Assembly (NCBI GenBank): GCA_030148045.1
Contig: JASBUE010000184.1
Coordinates: forward strand, 1 to 12,386
Length of the DNA stretch: 12,386 nt
Direction of reading: 5' to 3'
Origin: Candidatus Tenderia sp.
Lineage (GTDB): Bacteria; Pseudomonadota; Gammaproteobacteria; Tenderiales; Tenderiaceae
The notes under the pieces are model-generated. The model worked only from the letters and a program-made list of their open reading frames with translations, was not told where the DNA came from and ran no database searches. Each line of letters opens with the position of its first letter. Position 1 is the first letter of the stretch. Below, in pieces: positions 1 to 7,082 of this stretch. A program made the translations under genes and the position numbers.

Positions 1-1319
1 AGGGTGTCCCAGACCCAAGGTTGATCCAGCAAAGACGCCTCGGGCAGGGGCTCGGCTTCCGCTTCCAGCATGAATGGCGCATTGATGATATTGACGCTGT
101 CGCCACGGGCGGGACTGAAACCGATCGCCTCCTTTACCAGGCCGTTGATGCGTCCCAGTTCCTCGTCGCTGAGCGGCACCGGGCCATCTTCACCGCTCTT
201 GTTGTCGATCACCACCGCGGCGGAGAGGCGCTTGATCTCACCGGTCTGGTAACGGGTATGGCTAATGGTCTTGTCGAGTTCGTAGTTACGCACGATGCGG
301 CGGCTGTTGTTGCTGGCGCCACCGGCGCCGGCAGCGCCGGCCTCCTCGTTGAGCACGCCGGCGCCGGGCGGCTGGTTGCTCAGTGCGCCGGGCAGGCCAC
401 CCTTGGGTGCCGGCATGGTGCTCTCCTCCTCAATGGTCTGTTCGCTCCTGATGGAAGGCAGGTCCGGGTTGTAGGACTCGTGGGTCTGCTCGGTGACGGT
501 AAAGTCGAGATCGGCCACCACCTGTGCCTTGACCTTGCCCATACCCACGATGGGCTCGAGGATCTGTTCGATGCGGCTGATGTAGTACTCCTCCAGCTTT
601 TTGCGGTATTCAAACTGGTTCGAGGACTGGCCGATCTGGGTCTCGGCTGCCGGGCGCGACAACAGACGACCGTTCTGGTCAACGATGGTGACGTCCTCCA
701 TCTCCAGGTTGGGCACACTGGAGGCCACCAAATGGGCGATGGAATCGGCCTGTGCCTTGTCCATCGACCGACCCTGATAGAGATTGAGCATGACTGAGGC
801 GCTGGGTTTCTTGCGATTGCGGACGAAGGCGGACTGCTTGGGAATGGCCAGGTGGACGCGGGCGTTCTGAACATTGTTGAGCGAGGCAATGGTGCGGGAC
901 AATTCCCCTTCAATGGCACGCTGATAGCGTGCGGTTTCGATGAACTGGCTGGTGCCGAAACCCTGGTCCTTGTCGAGCAACTCGTAGCCGGTGCCGCTGC
1001 CCTTGGGCAGACCCAGACCGGCCAGTTGCATACGCGCGTCATGAACGCGGCCGGCATCCACCAGGACGGCATTGGTGCCGGTATTGATGTCGTACTTGAT
1101 GCCGGCCTGGTCCAAGACCTGAGTGATCTCCAGCATCTCCTGGTCCGACAGGCTGCCGTACAGCATGCGGTAGGTGGGTTCCTTAACCCATAACACGATT
1201 GCCACCGCCAACGCCACGGTGGCGGCAAAGGCGACCATCAAACCTACCTGGCGGAACAGCGGCAAACTGTTGATGCCTTCAATCTGGTTACCGATATTTT
1301 CAGCTTTTACAAGCGCCAT
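1..1319 (-). CDS. fliF: Flagellar MS-ring protein FliF (3'-truncated by window edge)
   Basis: FliF forms the MS ring in the inner membrane, the platform for the rotor and the flagellar type III export gate. I translated 439 residues from the ATG at 1319. They show a short cytoplasmic N-terminus, a first membrane helix at about 23-45, the YscJ-like ring-building region at about 47-220 (YGSLSDQEMLEI, then LPKGSGTGYELLD at 104-116, then RVHLAIPKQSAF at 154-165), and the FliF C-terminal periplasmic domain from about 240. A low-complexity Ala/Gly loop (about 318-337) interrupts the latter, as is common in the family. FliF is normally about 550-570 residues. The second membrane helix and the FliG-binding tail are therefore missing only because the window ends. 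The ribosome site AGCAGGA precedes the start. The gene follows fliE by 35 bp in the same direction, as in most flagellar operons. Confidence 0.96.
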   Translation of the reverse strand, partial: MALVKAENIGNQIEGINSLPLFRQVGLMVAFAATVALAVAIVLWVKEPTYRMLYGSLSDQEMLEITQVLDQAGIKYDINTGTNAVLVDAGRVHDARMQLAGLGLPKGSGTGYELLDKDQGFGTSQFIETARYQRAIEGELSRTIASLNNVQNARVHLAIPKQSAFVRNRKKPSASVMLNLYQGRSMDKAQADSIAHLVASSVPNLEMEDVTIVDQNGRLLSRPAAETQIGQSSNQFEYRKKLEEYYISRIEQILEPIVGMGKVKAQVVADLDFTVTEQTHESYNPDLPSIRSEQTIEEESTMPAPKGGLPGALSNQPPGAGVLNEEAGAAGAGGASNNSRRIVRNYELDKTISHTRYQTGEIKRLSAAVVIDNKSGEDGPVPLSDEELGRINGLVKEAIGFSPARGDSVNIINAPFMLEAEAEPLPEASLLDQPWVWDT

Positions 1320-1354
1320 GTGTTTTCCTGCTCAGACGATGATTAAACCGGGCC

Positions 1355-1678
1355 TTATACGGGCATACTCATCACATCCTGGTAGGCCTTGATCAGTTTG
1401 TTGCGTACCTCGCTCATGGCGGTAAAGGCGATCTTGGCCTTTTCCGAGGCGACGGCGACGTCCACCATGTTGACGCCCTGGTCACCCATCTCGAAGCGTT
1501 TCTTCAGATCGCCGGAAGCCCGCTGGCTTTCGTTGACGGCATTGATGGATTTCACCAACATGTCGGAAAAATCAGCGCCACCTTTAGCCTCAAGATTGGC
1601 GCTATCCTGGACGCCCTTGGCCTGGGCGGCCATGACACGCATCTGCATCAGTACCTGGTCGATGTTCATGTTATTCAT
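1355..1678 (-). CDS. fliE: Flagellar hook-basal body protein FliE
   Basis: FliE is the small adaptor that joins the MS ring to the proximal rod and is among the first proteins exported. The protein is 107 residues, the family's normal size. It is helical throughout and ends in the conserved tail EVRNKLIKAYQDVMSMPV (90-107). The conserved GVNMVDVAVASEKAKIAF segment (68-85) is also present. I chose the ATG at 1678 because a strong GAGGAGG ribosome site (1687-1693) sits 8 bases upstream. A longer reading from 1702 would start inside the end of fleR and place that site within the coding region. The gene begins 16 bp after the fleR stop and is followed by fliF. No convincing sigma-54 promoter was found directly upstream, so it may be read through from fleSR or from a promoter within fleR. 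Confidence 0.96.
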   Translation of the reverse strand: MNNMNIDQVLMQMRVMAAQAKGVQDSANLEAKGGADFSDMLVKSINAVNESQRASGDLKKRFEMGDQGVNMVDVAVASEKAKIAFTAMSEVRNKLIKAYQDVMSMPV

Positions 1679-1694
1679 AGCGGTTTCCTCCTCG

Positions 1695-3026
1695 TTATTC
1701 ACCGGGGATGAATATGTTTTGCTCGCGCATCCGGGCCAGCTTGTAGCGCAGTGTGCGCGGGCTGACGCCCAACAGTTCGGCAGCCGCCTTTTTACTGCCG
1801 CCGGACTGACTCAGGGCATGGGCGATCAGGTCGAACTCCTTGGCCTTAAGATCATTGTTCAGTCTCGAGTCGGAATCGGACGACAAAGAGGCGAGCGCTT
1901 CGTCATCCTCCCGGCCCCCTTCAAAATGCAAGTGATCGCCGCTCAGATCTCCACCATCGCAAAGAATCAGGGCGCGCTGGATGACATTCTCCAGTTCGCG
2001 CACATTGCCGGGCCAGGCATGGCGCGTCAGTGCATATCTGGCGTCGTCACTGAGCCTCGGCTCCGGCTTGCCGGCATACTTGGCGATAAACAGTTCGGCC
2101 AGCGGCACAATGTCGCCGCTGCGCGAGCGCAGTGACGGCAGCGCCAGGGGGAAGACATTGAGGCGATAATACAGGTCTTCACGAAAACGCCCGGCCGAGA
2201 TCTCATCCTTCATATTGCGGTTGGTGGTGGCCAGCACCCGTACGTTCAGGGGAATCACCCTCTTGCCACCGAGACGTTCCACCTCTTTCTCCTGCAGCAC
2301 GCGCAGCAACTTGGCCTGCAGGCCGAGAGCCATTTCCGAGATCTCATCCAACAATAAAGTACCGTCCTGGGCCTGCTCGAATTTGCCGGCGCAGGCCTGG
2401 TAGGCGCCGGTAAAGGCCCCCTTCTCATAACCGAACAACACCGCCTCGAGCATGTTTTCGGGGATGGCGGCGCAGTTGATGGCGACGAAGGGGCCTTCGG
2501 CCCGCGCCGAGCAGTTATGAATATGGCGGGCAATGACTTCCTTGCCCGTACCACTCTCGCCGTTAATCAACACGGTGGCGTCTGAGGCGGCAACCCGCTC
2601 CGCCAGCGAAACGACGCGTATGGTCTTTTCGTCCTCGGCGATCAAATCGCGGGCGGCGGCTTTTTGATTGAGAAAGCGGTTGACCATGTTGAGCAACACG
2701 TCCGCCTCGAAAGGCTTGACCAGGTAATCGCTGGCGCCGTCGCGCATGGCCTTGACGGCGTTTTCGACGCTGCCGTAGGCGGTCATCAGCACCACCGGCA
2801 GCTTGGGATTGGCTGCCTTGAGCTTTTGCAGCAGGGCATGACCGTCCATGGGTTTCATGTGGACGTCGCTGACTACGACGGAGACCTTTTCCTGTTCGAT
2901 GATCTTCAGAGCGGCATTCCCGTCGGCGGCACCTCTTACCTGTATGCCCGCCATTTCCAATGTATCGCAAAGCGCTTCACGAAGTGAATTGTCATCCTCG
3001 ACGACCAGAACAGCTGCTGCGCTCAT
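1695..3026 (-). CDS. fleR: Sigma-54-dependent response regulator FleR (FlrC)
   Basis: This is the response regulator of the FleS/FleR pair, activating sigma-54 promoters of later flagellar genes (hook, basal body) once phosphorylated. The 443-residue protein has three parts. The receiver domain (about 1-120) has acidic residues D11/D12, phosphoacceptor D54 (VVSDVHM), T82 and K104. The AAA+ domain (about 130-365) has Walker A GESGTGKE (156-163), the sigma-54 contact loop GAFTGA (203-208), Walker B LLLDE (D227/E228) and WPGNVREL (338-345). The C-terminal Fis-type helix-turn-helix spans about 408-432 (GGSKKAAAELLGVSPRTLRY). The linker between receiver and AAA+ is short, which is typical of FleR/FlrC. 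Its ATG overlaps the fleS stop by four bases (ATGA), indicating translational coupling. All catalytic and phosphorylation residues are intact. Confidence 0.95.
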   Translation of the reverse strand: MSAAAVLVVEDDNSLREALCDTLEMAGIQVRGAADGNAALKIIEQEKVSVVVSDVHMKPMDGHALLQKLKAANPKLPVVLMTAYGSVENAVKAMRDGASDYLVKPFEADVLLNMVNRFLNQKAAARDLIAEDEKTIRVVSLAERVAASDATVLINGESGTGKEVIARHIHNCSARAEGPFVAINCAAIPENMLEAVLFGYEKGAFTGAYQACAGKFEQAQDGTLLLDEISEMALGLQAKLLRVLQEKEVERLGGKRVIPLNVRVLATTNRNMKDEISAGRFREDLYYRLNVFPLALPSLRSRSGDIVPLAELFIAKYAGKPEPRLSDDARYALTRHAWPGNVRELENVIQRALILCDGGDLSGDHLHFEGGREDDEALASLSSDSDSRLNNDLKAKEFDLIAHALSQSGGSKKAAAELLGVSPRTLRYKLARMREQNIFIPGE

Positions 3027-4225
3027 AACTGTACCTCTGTTTGAGTTTCCTGCAGATTGGTTTGCCCGCCGCTGCCGTCCGCGTGCAATGGAAGAATCAG
3101 GGTGAGCGTGGTGCCCTTTCCCTGCGTGGACACCAGTTCGATTTTGCCGCCGTGTTGCTCGACGACAGATTTGACAACTGCGAGTCCCAGACCCGTTCCC
3201 TGTGGTTTCGTGGTGAAAAACGGATCGAATACGTATGCCTGGATGTCGGCGGGGATGCCGATACCGTTGTCTGCCACGCTGATGGAAACCGTATCGGTAT
3301 CACGGCGTGTCAGACGGAATATCACATTGAGCGGCACCGTACCGGCACCGTGCATGGCGTTCATCAGCAGGTTGATCAGCGCTCCCGTCAGGGCGTCGTG
3401 GTTACCTTTGAGTTTGAGTCCGGGCACCTGGTTTTCCAACGTCAGGGTGGCACCGTTTTGCTCGAACTGCGTCTGCACCGCCTGGATCACGGCGCCGCTC
3501 AAGGCATCCAGGCCGAAGACTGTTGCCCGGCTATCGTCATCCCCTTTGGCGTATACCAGCATGTCGTTGACCATGGCTTCGATATGATGCAACTGATCAC
3601 GCACCTTGGCGCTGTACTTGGCAACCATTTCGGGGTCTTCGCTGTGACGACTTAGGTTGGACAGATAGAGCAGCGCCGAGGCGGTGGGCGTCCGGACCTG
3701 GTGGGCTAAAGAGGCCGCCATCTGGCCCATGGCGGAGAGCCGCTGAAAACGCCCCAGCTTGTCCTGCAGCAGGCGTTTTTCGGTCACATCGGTGATCAGC
3801 AGGATCTGGCCCGGCCCCCGGCCCAGCGAGTTGGTGACGATGCTGACGCGGCGGCCGTCTTTAAGCGAGATATCGTGGCCGTCATCCGGACGGGGGGCAA
3901 AGGCGCGCTGGATCACACAGCGCCACTGTACCCCCTTGAGGGGCTCGCCCAGCAGCTCGATGGCGGCCAGGTTGGCCAGCTGCACCATCCCCTTGCCATT
4001 CAGGACCACCACCGCGCCGGGAAGAGCGTCGAGCATGTTCTGTGAGCGATCCGCCGGGTCCCAATTTGGGCCGGAGGCCTGGGGGCGGTCGGCCAGTTCC
4101 CGGTTGAGGCGCTCCACCTGGTTCTCGAGCTGATGATAGGAAGACATCAGCTCTGCAGACATCTGGTTGAATGTCTGAAACGCGTCTTTCAGATGCTCAA
4201 GCTGGTCAATACCCTGTCGCGCCAT
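3023..4225 (-). CDS. fleS: Soluble sensor histidine kinase FleS (FlrB)
   Basis: This is the kinase partner of FleR. The 400-residue protein has no membrane segment, so it is cytoplasmic as for FleS/FlrB. It has an N-terminal coiled-coil-like stretch (about 1-48), a PAS domain (about 62-150, starting LDALPGAVVVLNGKGMVQLAN and ending ILLITDVTEK), and the dimerisation/phosphotransfer region with the H-box SLAHQVRTP (phosphorylated His175). The ATP-binding domain follows, with N-box NLLMNA (284-290), DNGIGI (319-324), DPFFTTK (334-340) and GTGLGLA (343-349). All kinase motifs are intact. The signal sensed by the PAS domain cannot be read from sequence. In relatives the kinase is thought to respond to assembly state. 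It is preceded by a strong sigma-54 promoter (4274-4289), consistent with control by FleQ, and overlaps fleR by 4 bp. Confidence 0.95.
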   Translation of the reverse strand: MARQGIDQLEHLKDAFQTFNQMSAELMSSYHQLENQVERLNRELADRPQASGPNWDPADRSQNMLDALPGAVVVLNGKGMVQLANLAAIELLGEPLKGVQWRCVIQRAFAPRPDDGHDISLKDGRRVSIVTNSLGRGPGQILLITDVTEKRLLQDKLGRFQRLSAMGQMAASLAHQVRTPTASALLYLSNLSRHSEDPEMVAKYSAKVRDQLHHIEAMVNDMLVYAKGDDDSRATVFGLDALSGAVIQAVQTQFEQNGATLTLENQVPGLKLKGNHDALTGALINLLMNAMHGAGTVPLNVIFRLTRRDTDTVSISVADNGIGIPADIQAYVFDPFFTTKPQGTGLGLAVVKSVVEQHGGKIELVSTQGKGTTLTLILPLHADGSGGQTNLQETQTEVQL

Positions 4226-4273
4226 ACGTTTGCCTGTCTACTCTGCTGTATATTTGGTCGTACACAGAGCCAA

Positions 4274-4289
4274 GGCAAAAAGTGGGCCA
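4274..4289 (-). promoter_or_regulatory. Sigma-54 promoter of fleSR
   Basis: The minus strand reads TGGCCCACTTTTTGCC, with GG and GC separated by exactly 10 bases, against the consensus TGGCACG-N4-TTGCW. The predicted transcription start is near 4263, giving a leader of about 38 bases before the fleS ATG. The fleQ gene upstream encodes the expected activator. Confidence 0.88.
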
Positions 4290-4298
4290 GATTCTTCA

Positions 4299-4316
4299 TA
4301 TTGTTTTAAATCAATA
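4299..4316. repeat. Inverted repeat TATTG-N8-CAATA next to the fleSR promoter
   Basis: A perfect 5-bp inverted repeat with an AT-only spacer lies 9 bases upstream of the -24 element of the fleSR promoter, centred near -45. It is a candidate binding site for an activator or repressor such as FleQ, which is known to bind unusually close to some of its promoters. The short arms in AT-rich DNA could arise by chance. Confidence 0.3.
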
Positions 4317-4349
4317 AGTTACAAATTATTCTCGAGCGCAAAGTCAAAT

Positions 4350-5804
4350 TTACGTCACTTCTTCGTTACGCTGCAGGCCGTATTTACGCATTTTTTCGAC
4401 GAGGGTGGTCCGGCGCAGCCTGAGACGCTTGGCGGCATGGGCCACGATCCCGTCGGCCTCGTCCAGGGCCTGCTGGATGAAGCGGCGCTCCAGGTCGGCC
4501 AGATACGCTTTCAGGTCGATACCCTCACGAGGCAGACGCGGCAGGGGATCGGCGGGCGCGGCCGGAGCTTCGTTCAGCTCCGGTTGCCGGAACATCAGTT
4601 CTTTGACGATGGCTTCGCCCTGGCTCAGTTCGCCAGCCTGGAATTTTTCCGGCAGATCATTGAGGTCGACCATGCCGGTGGGATACATGATCACCAAGCG
4701 TTCCACCAGGTTGGCCAGCTCACGCACATTGCCGGGCCAGCCGTACTGACACAGGGCCATCATGGCGGGCTGGCTGATGCGCACGGTGCCGCGGCCTTCG
4801 TTCTCAAGCCGGGCGATCAGTTCGTTGACCAGCAGGGGAATGTCCTCCAACCGTTCGCGCAGCGGCGGCATCTCGATGGGAAAGACGTTAAGGCGATAAA
4901 ACAGGTCTTCGCGGAACTTGCCCTCCTTGATGGCCTGTTCCAGGTCGCGGTGGGTGGCGGCGACGATGCGCACATCGGTAGTGATGCTCTTGTTGCTGCC
5001 GACCCGCTCGAAGGTGCGTTCCTGCAGTACCCGCAGCAACTTGACCTGCATGTGCAGGCTCATATCACCGATCTCATCGAGAAACAGGGTGCCGCCTTCG
5101 GCCAGTTCGAAACGCCCCTGGCGGGCGCTGATGGCGCCGGTGAAGGCGCCCTTTTCATGGCCGAACAGTTCGCTCTCGAGCAGGTCGGCCGGAATCGCGC
5201 CGCAGTTGATGGGCACAAAGGGTTTGTCCCGACGTGCGGAATAATAATGGAGATTACGCGCCACGACCTCCTTGCCCGTGCCCGACTCGCCCAGAATCAA
5301 GACATTGGCGTCGGAGACGGCGACCTGTTCGATCAACCGGCGCACCTGGCGGATAGACCGGCTGTTGCCGACCAGGCTGCGGAATAGTTCGATAGAACCG
5401 CGGCGCTCCCGCGGGACAGTGCTGCTGGTGCCGCGATAGACCTTGGCCTTTTCCAGCACCGAGACCATCTGTTTGTATTTGAGTGGTCGGTCCAAAAGCG
5501 CGATGGCCTCTTTTTGCAGCGATTCCGGATAACCGCCCTCACCACACTCCTCTTGAAACAGGGCAAACGCGACATCCGGATTGGCCTGAGTGGTCAAGGC
5601 AACGATTTCGCCAAGCGTCTCCGCACTGCCGCAATCCCCCAAGATGATCGTCTGGATCGGCTCGTCGATCTGGTCCAATTGCTGCCGCCAAGTGGCGCAA
5701 TCGCACGCATAGAAGTGGCGCAGATCGATAAATTCCAGTATAGCCAACAACTCTTCACGCCGGCTTTCATTGTCGTCTATCAGCAAAATCGCTGATTCAC
5801 GCAT
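4350..5804 (-). CDS. fleQ: Flagellar master regulator FleQ (FlrA), sigma-54 activator
   Basis: FleQ sits at the top of the polar flagellar cascade and, in Pseudomonas, is antagonised by c-di-GMP and FleN. The 484-residue protein has a FleQ-type N-terminal domain (about 1-120, starting SAILLIDDNESRREELL). Its AAA+ domain (about 140-375) has Walker A GESGTGKE (172-179), GAFTGA (219-224), Walker B FLDE (D243/E244) and WPGNVRELANLVERL (356-370). A Fis-type helix-turn-helix lies at about 454-477. Residues matching the Pseudomonas c-di-GMP site are present: LFRS with R142, R183/N184, E328 and R332. The receiver-like domain has D10/D11 and an Asp (D57) at the end of the third strand, but Arg replaces the usual Lys (DRP, 105-107). 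The ATG at 5804 has a good GGAGAG ribosome site and matches the family N-terminus. The longer TTG start at 5903 is not credible. Confidence 0.96.
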   Translation of the reverse strand: MRESAILLIDDNESRREELLAILEFIDLRHFYACDCATWRQQLDQIDEPIQTIILGDCGSAETLGEIVALTTQANPDVAFALFQEECGEGGYPESLQKEAIALLDRPLKYKQMVSVLEKAKVYRGTSSTVPRERRGSIELFRSLVGNSRSIRQVRRLIEQVAVSDANVLILGESGTGKEVVARNLHYYSARRDKPFVPINCGAIPADLLESELFGHEKGAFTGAISARQGRFELAEGGTLFLDEIGDMSLHMQVKLLRVLQERTFERVGSNKSITTDVRIVAATHRDLEQAIKEGKFREDLFYRLNVFPIEMPPLRERLEDIPLLVNELIARLENEGRGTVRISQPAMMALCQYGWPGNVRELANLVERLVIMYPTGMVDLNDLPEKFQAGELSQGEAIVKELMFRQPELNEAPAAPADPLPRLPREGIDLKAYLADLERRFIQQALDEADGIVAHAAKRLRLRRTTLVEKMRKYGLQRNEEVT

Positions 5805-5887
5805 AGCTCTCTCCAGTATCGCTTGAAACCATTCCTGGCCTGACCATCGGGTGACGCGCGGCGATGGAATAACCAAGACTTCATCAG

Positions 5888-5935
5888 GATTCAATGATGT
5901 CAAAATTCCAACACCAAAACAATAAAAGATTCAAT
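5888..5935. repeat. Pair of GATTCAAT direct repeats upstream of fleQ
   Basis: GATTCAAT occurs at 5888-5895 and again at 5928-5935, exactly 40 bp apart (close to four helical turns). The second copy is also the left arm of TTCAAT-N5-ATTGAC (5930-5946). This last sequence resembles half-sites of the reported FleQ box (GTCAAT...ATTGAC) but with a longer spacer. It may be an operator controlling fleQ, possibly by FleQ itself. Confidence 0.35.
5898..5903 (-). promoter_or_regulatory. Possible sigma-70 -35 element of fleQ
   Basis: The minus strand has a perfect TTGACA, about 95 bases before the fleQ start. No good -10 box is found at 16-18 bases (best AGTCTT), so this is weak. No sigma-54 motif was seen in this gap, in keeping with fleQ being transcribed by the housekeeping factor in relatives. 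Confidence 0.25.
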
Positions 5936-5938
5936 CGA

Positions 5939-6496
5939 CTATTGACTGTCCCCGGTCTTCATCCTGGCGATGTGGCGGCGATGGCAACGAAATATGTATT
6001 TTTCCAATAATTCCTGGGTGTGCTCCTGCATCCGGTCGAGAGCGATAAAAACCTGGCAACCCTCGGCGGCTTCTTCCAGCGAGGTAATCCGACCCGTCAG
6101 ACAAAGGGGGAAGGGGAAACGCCGATCGAGATAGAGTTTCAACTGAAGCGATTGGCCGACCGGGGCCGGTGGCGTCCGGGCCGACCAATGAACGGCCTTC
6201 GGGCTGAGCTTGAGAGGGACGCTTTCAGGCAGGGCGGTATTTTGTGAGACAAGCCGGGCGACCAATTCGAGGATGATACTGACTTTGAAATCCAGACGCT
6301 GTAGCTCCTGGCTCAGTTCTACGGATTCGTCGACAGCGTCGTGAACGGCTTCGTCCAGGCTGAGAATGATTTTCAGGCAGTTCTGATTGGCCCACTCGTC
6401 TGCCGCCGCCGCGCCAGCCGCCTCGCTCATGGGGACCCATTCGAGGGGAAGATTCAGTTCACAATATAAACCGCCCAATTCGCTTGCTTCGGTCAT
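5939..6496 (-). CDS. Degenerate PilZ-domain protein between fliT and fleQ
   Basis: A 185-residue soluble protein. The N-terminal half (about 35-90) looks helical (LKIILSLDEAVHDAVDESVEL...). The C-terminal half (about 92-180) reads as a PilZ beta barrel: LSPKAVHW (97-104) at the place of the usual D/N-x-S-x-x-G-h motif, then GQSLQLKLYL, LTGRITSLE and VFIALDRM. It closes with the typical PilZ C-terminal helix LLEKYIFRCHRRHIARMK (163-180). The c-di-GMP signatures are degraded: no RxxxR motif lies before the barrel, and the D-x-S-x-x-G motif has lost its Asp and Gly. It may therefore bind ligand differently, or serve as a protein-interaction module. Its position directly upstream of fleQ, in the same direction, suggests a role in motility control. 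The ATG at 6496 has an AGGA ribosome site. The fold call is from pattern memory, not a profile search. Confidence 0.7.
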   Translation of the reverse strand: MTEASELGGLYCELNLPLEWVPMSEAAGAAAADEWANQNCLKIILSLDEAVHDAVDESVELSQELQRLDFKVSIILELVARLVSQNTALPESVPLKLSPKAVHWSARTPPAPVGQSLQLKLYLDRRFPFPLCLTGRITSLEEAAEGCQVFIALDRMQEHTQELLEKYIFRCHRRHIARMKTGDSQ

Positions 6497-6557
6497 GGTG
6501 TCATCCTGACTGCTCCCAACAAGGCCATCCTTCGCCAGGTCCGCCCTGTCGTCCAGC

Positions 6558-6920
6558 TTAAAGGGCGTCGTTTTTCTGATAGACGGCCGTCGCCCGGCGG
6601 GCAGATCGGCTCTGCCTGAAAGAATTTGCCGTCGCCGTCTTCAACTCCTGCCCCAAGGCGATGATCTTCCTGTCCAGCTCTAGAATACGCTCGATTCCTC
6701 GCTGTAATTGCGCTGAACTCTGTTCACGTGTCGATTGATCCAAGGAATTGAACAATTCCTCCAGCTGTGGCCTTCTCTCTGCTTCCAGATCGGTAACCTC
6801 CCCCCATTCACCCGCTTTCGCCAGTTTGAGCATATACTCGCTTTTCTTCACCAGCACCGAAAGATCACCCAGAGGATCATTGCCGGAAAACCTCGGGGTA
6901 TTATCTTCGCTCATATCCAT
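6558..6920 (-). CDS. fliT: FliT-like flagellar export chaperone
   Basis: A 120-residue helical protein. The segment SEYMLKLAKAGEWGEVTDLEAERRPQLEELF (27-57) matches the FliT pattern M-L-x-L-A-x-x-G-E-W-x-x-(2)-L-E-x-x-R. FliT-type chaperones bind the cap protein FliD and, in enterics, also inhibit FlhDC. In polar flagellates the gene at this place, after fliS, is also called fleP. The C-terminus is Arg/Ser-rich (about 95-115) and probably flexible. The start at 6920 (MDMSED) lacks a clear ribosome site. The in-frame ATG at 6914 has only a weak GGGA before it, so the exact start is open. A 39-codon ORF with its own ribosome site ends 14 bases upstream, which may couple translation. Confidence 0.8.
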   Translation of the reverse strand: MDMSEDNTPRFSGNDPLGDLSVLVKKSEYMLKLAKAGEWGEVTDLEAERRPQLEELFNSLDQSTREQSSAQLQRGIERILELDRKIIALGQELKTATANSFRQSRSARRATAVYQKNDAL

Positions 6921-6934
6921 CCCGGGGAAAAATA

Positions 6935-7054
6935 TTAGTGAGGCGCAGAAAATGGATACCGGTCTTCCGCAACCGATAGTCGGGAAGATGCGGCCAGCGC
7001 GCGTGCTGTATGCGGGGAACTATTCACAGCATGTTTCAGAAATCGGGCATCCAT
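6935..7054 (-). CDS. Possible small ORF (39 aa) between fliS and fliT
   Basis: An ATG at 7054 opens a 39-codon frame (starts MDARFLKHAVNSS, ends YPFSAPH) closed by TAA. It is preceded by AAGGGA (7064-7069), 9 bases upstream. It fills most of the 162-bp fliS-fliT gap and stops 14 bases before fliT. I recognise no family, and a frame this short can occur by chance in GC-rich DNA. It could be a small protein or a leader that couples translation of fliT. Confidence 0.2.
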   Translation of the reverse strand: MDARFLKHAVNSSPHTARALAASSRLSVAEDRYPFSAPH

Positions 7055-7082
7055 TATTGCGGTTCCCTTGGTAAAGTAAGCA

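Noticed and set aside
21..797. 258-codon open frame on the plus strand opposite fliF
   Set aside because: The minus strand encodes continuous FliF through this stretch. The antisense frame has no recognisable motif.
380..1228. 282-codon minus-strand frame within fliF
   Set aside because: An out-of-phase shadow of fliF, rich in Pro, Arg and Ser. The true frame carries the YscJ/FliF motifs.
1757..1771. GG-N10-GC sigma-54-like match at the end of fleR, ahead of fliE
   Set aside because: The -12 half reads CCCGC rather than TTGC, and the sequence encodes the conserved helix-turn-helix, which explains it.
4230..5387. 385-codon open frame on the plus strand opposite fleQ
   Set aside because: The minus-strand frame has unmistakable FleQ motifs. 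The antisense translation is low-complexity and resembles no family, as expected for a GC-rich shadow frame.
5805..5903. 33-residue N-terminal extension of FleQ from a TTG codon
   Set aside because: No ribosome site, extra residues not present in the family, and the TTG overlaps a possible -35 box. The ATG at 5804 has a good ribosome site.
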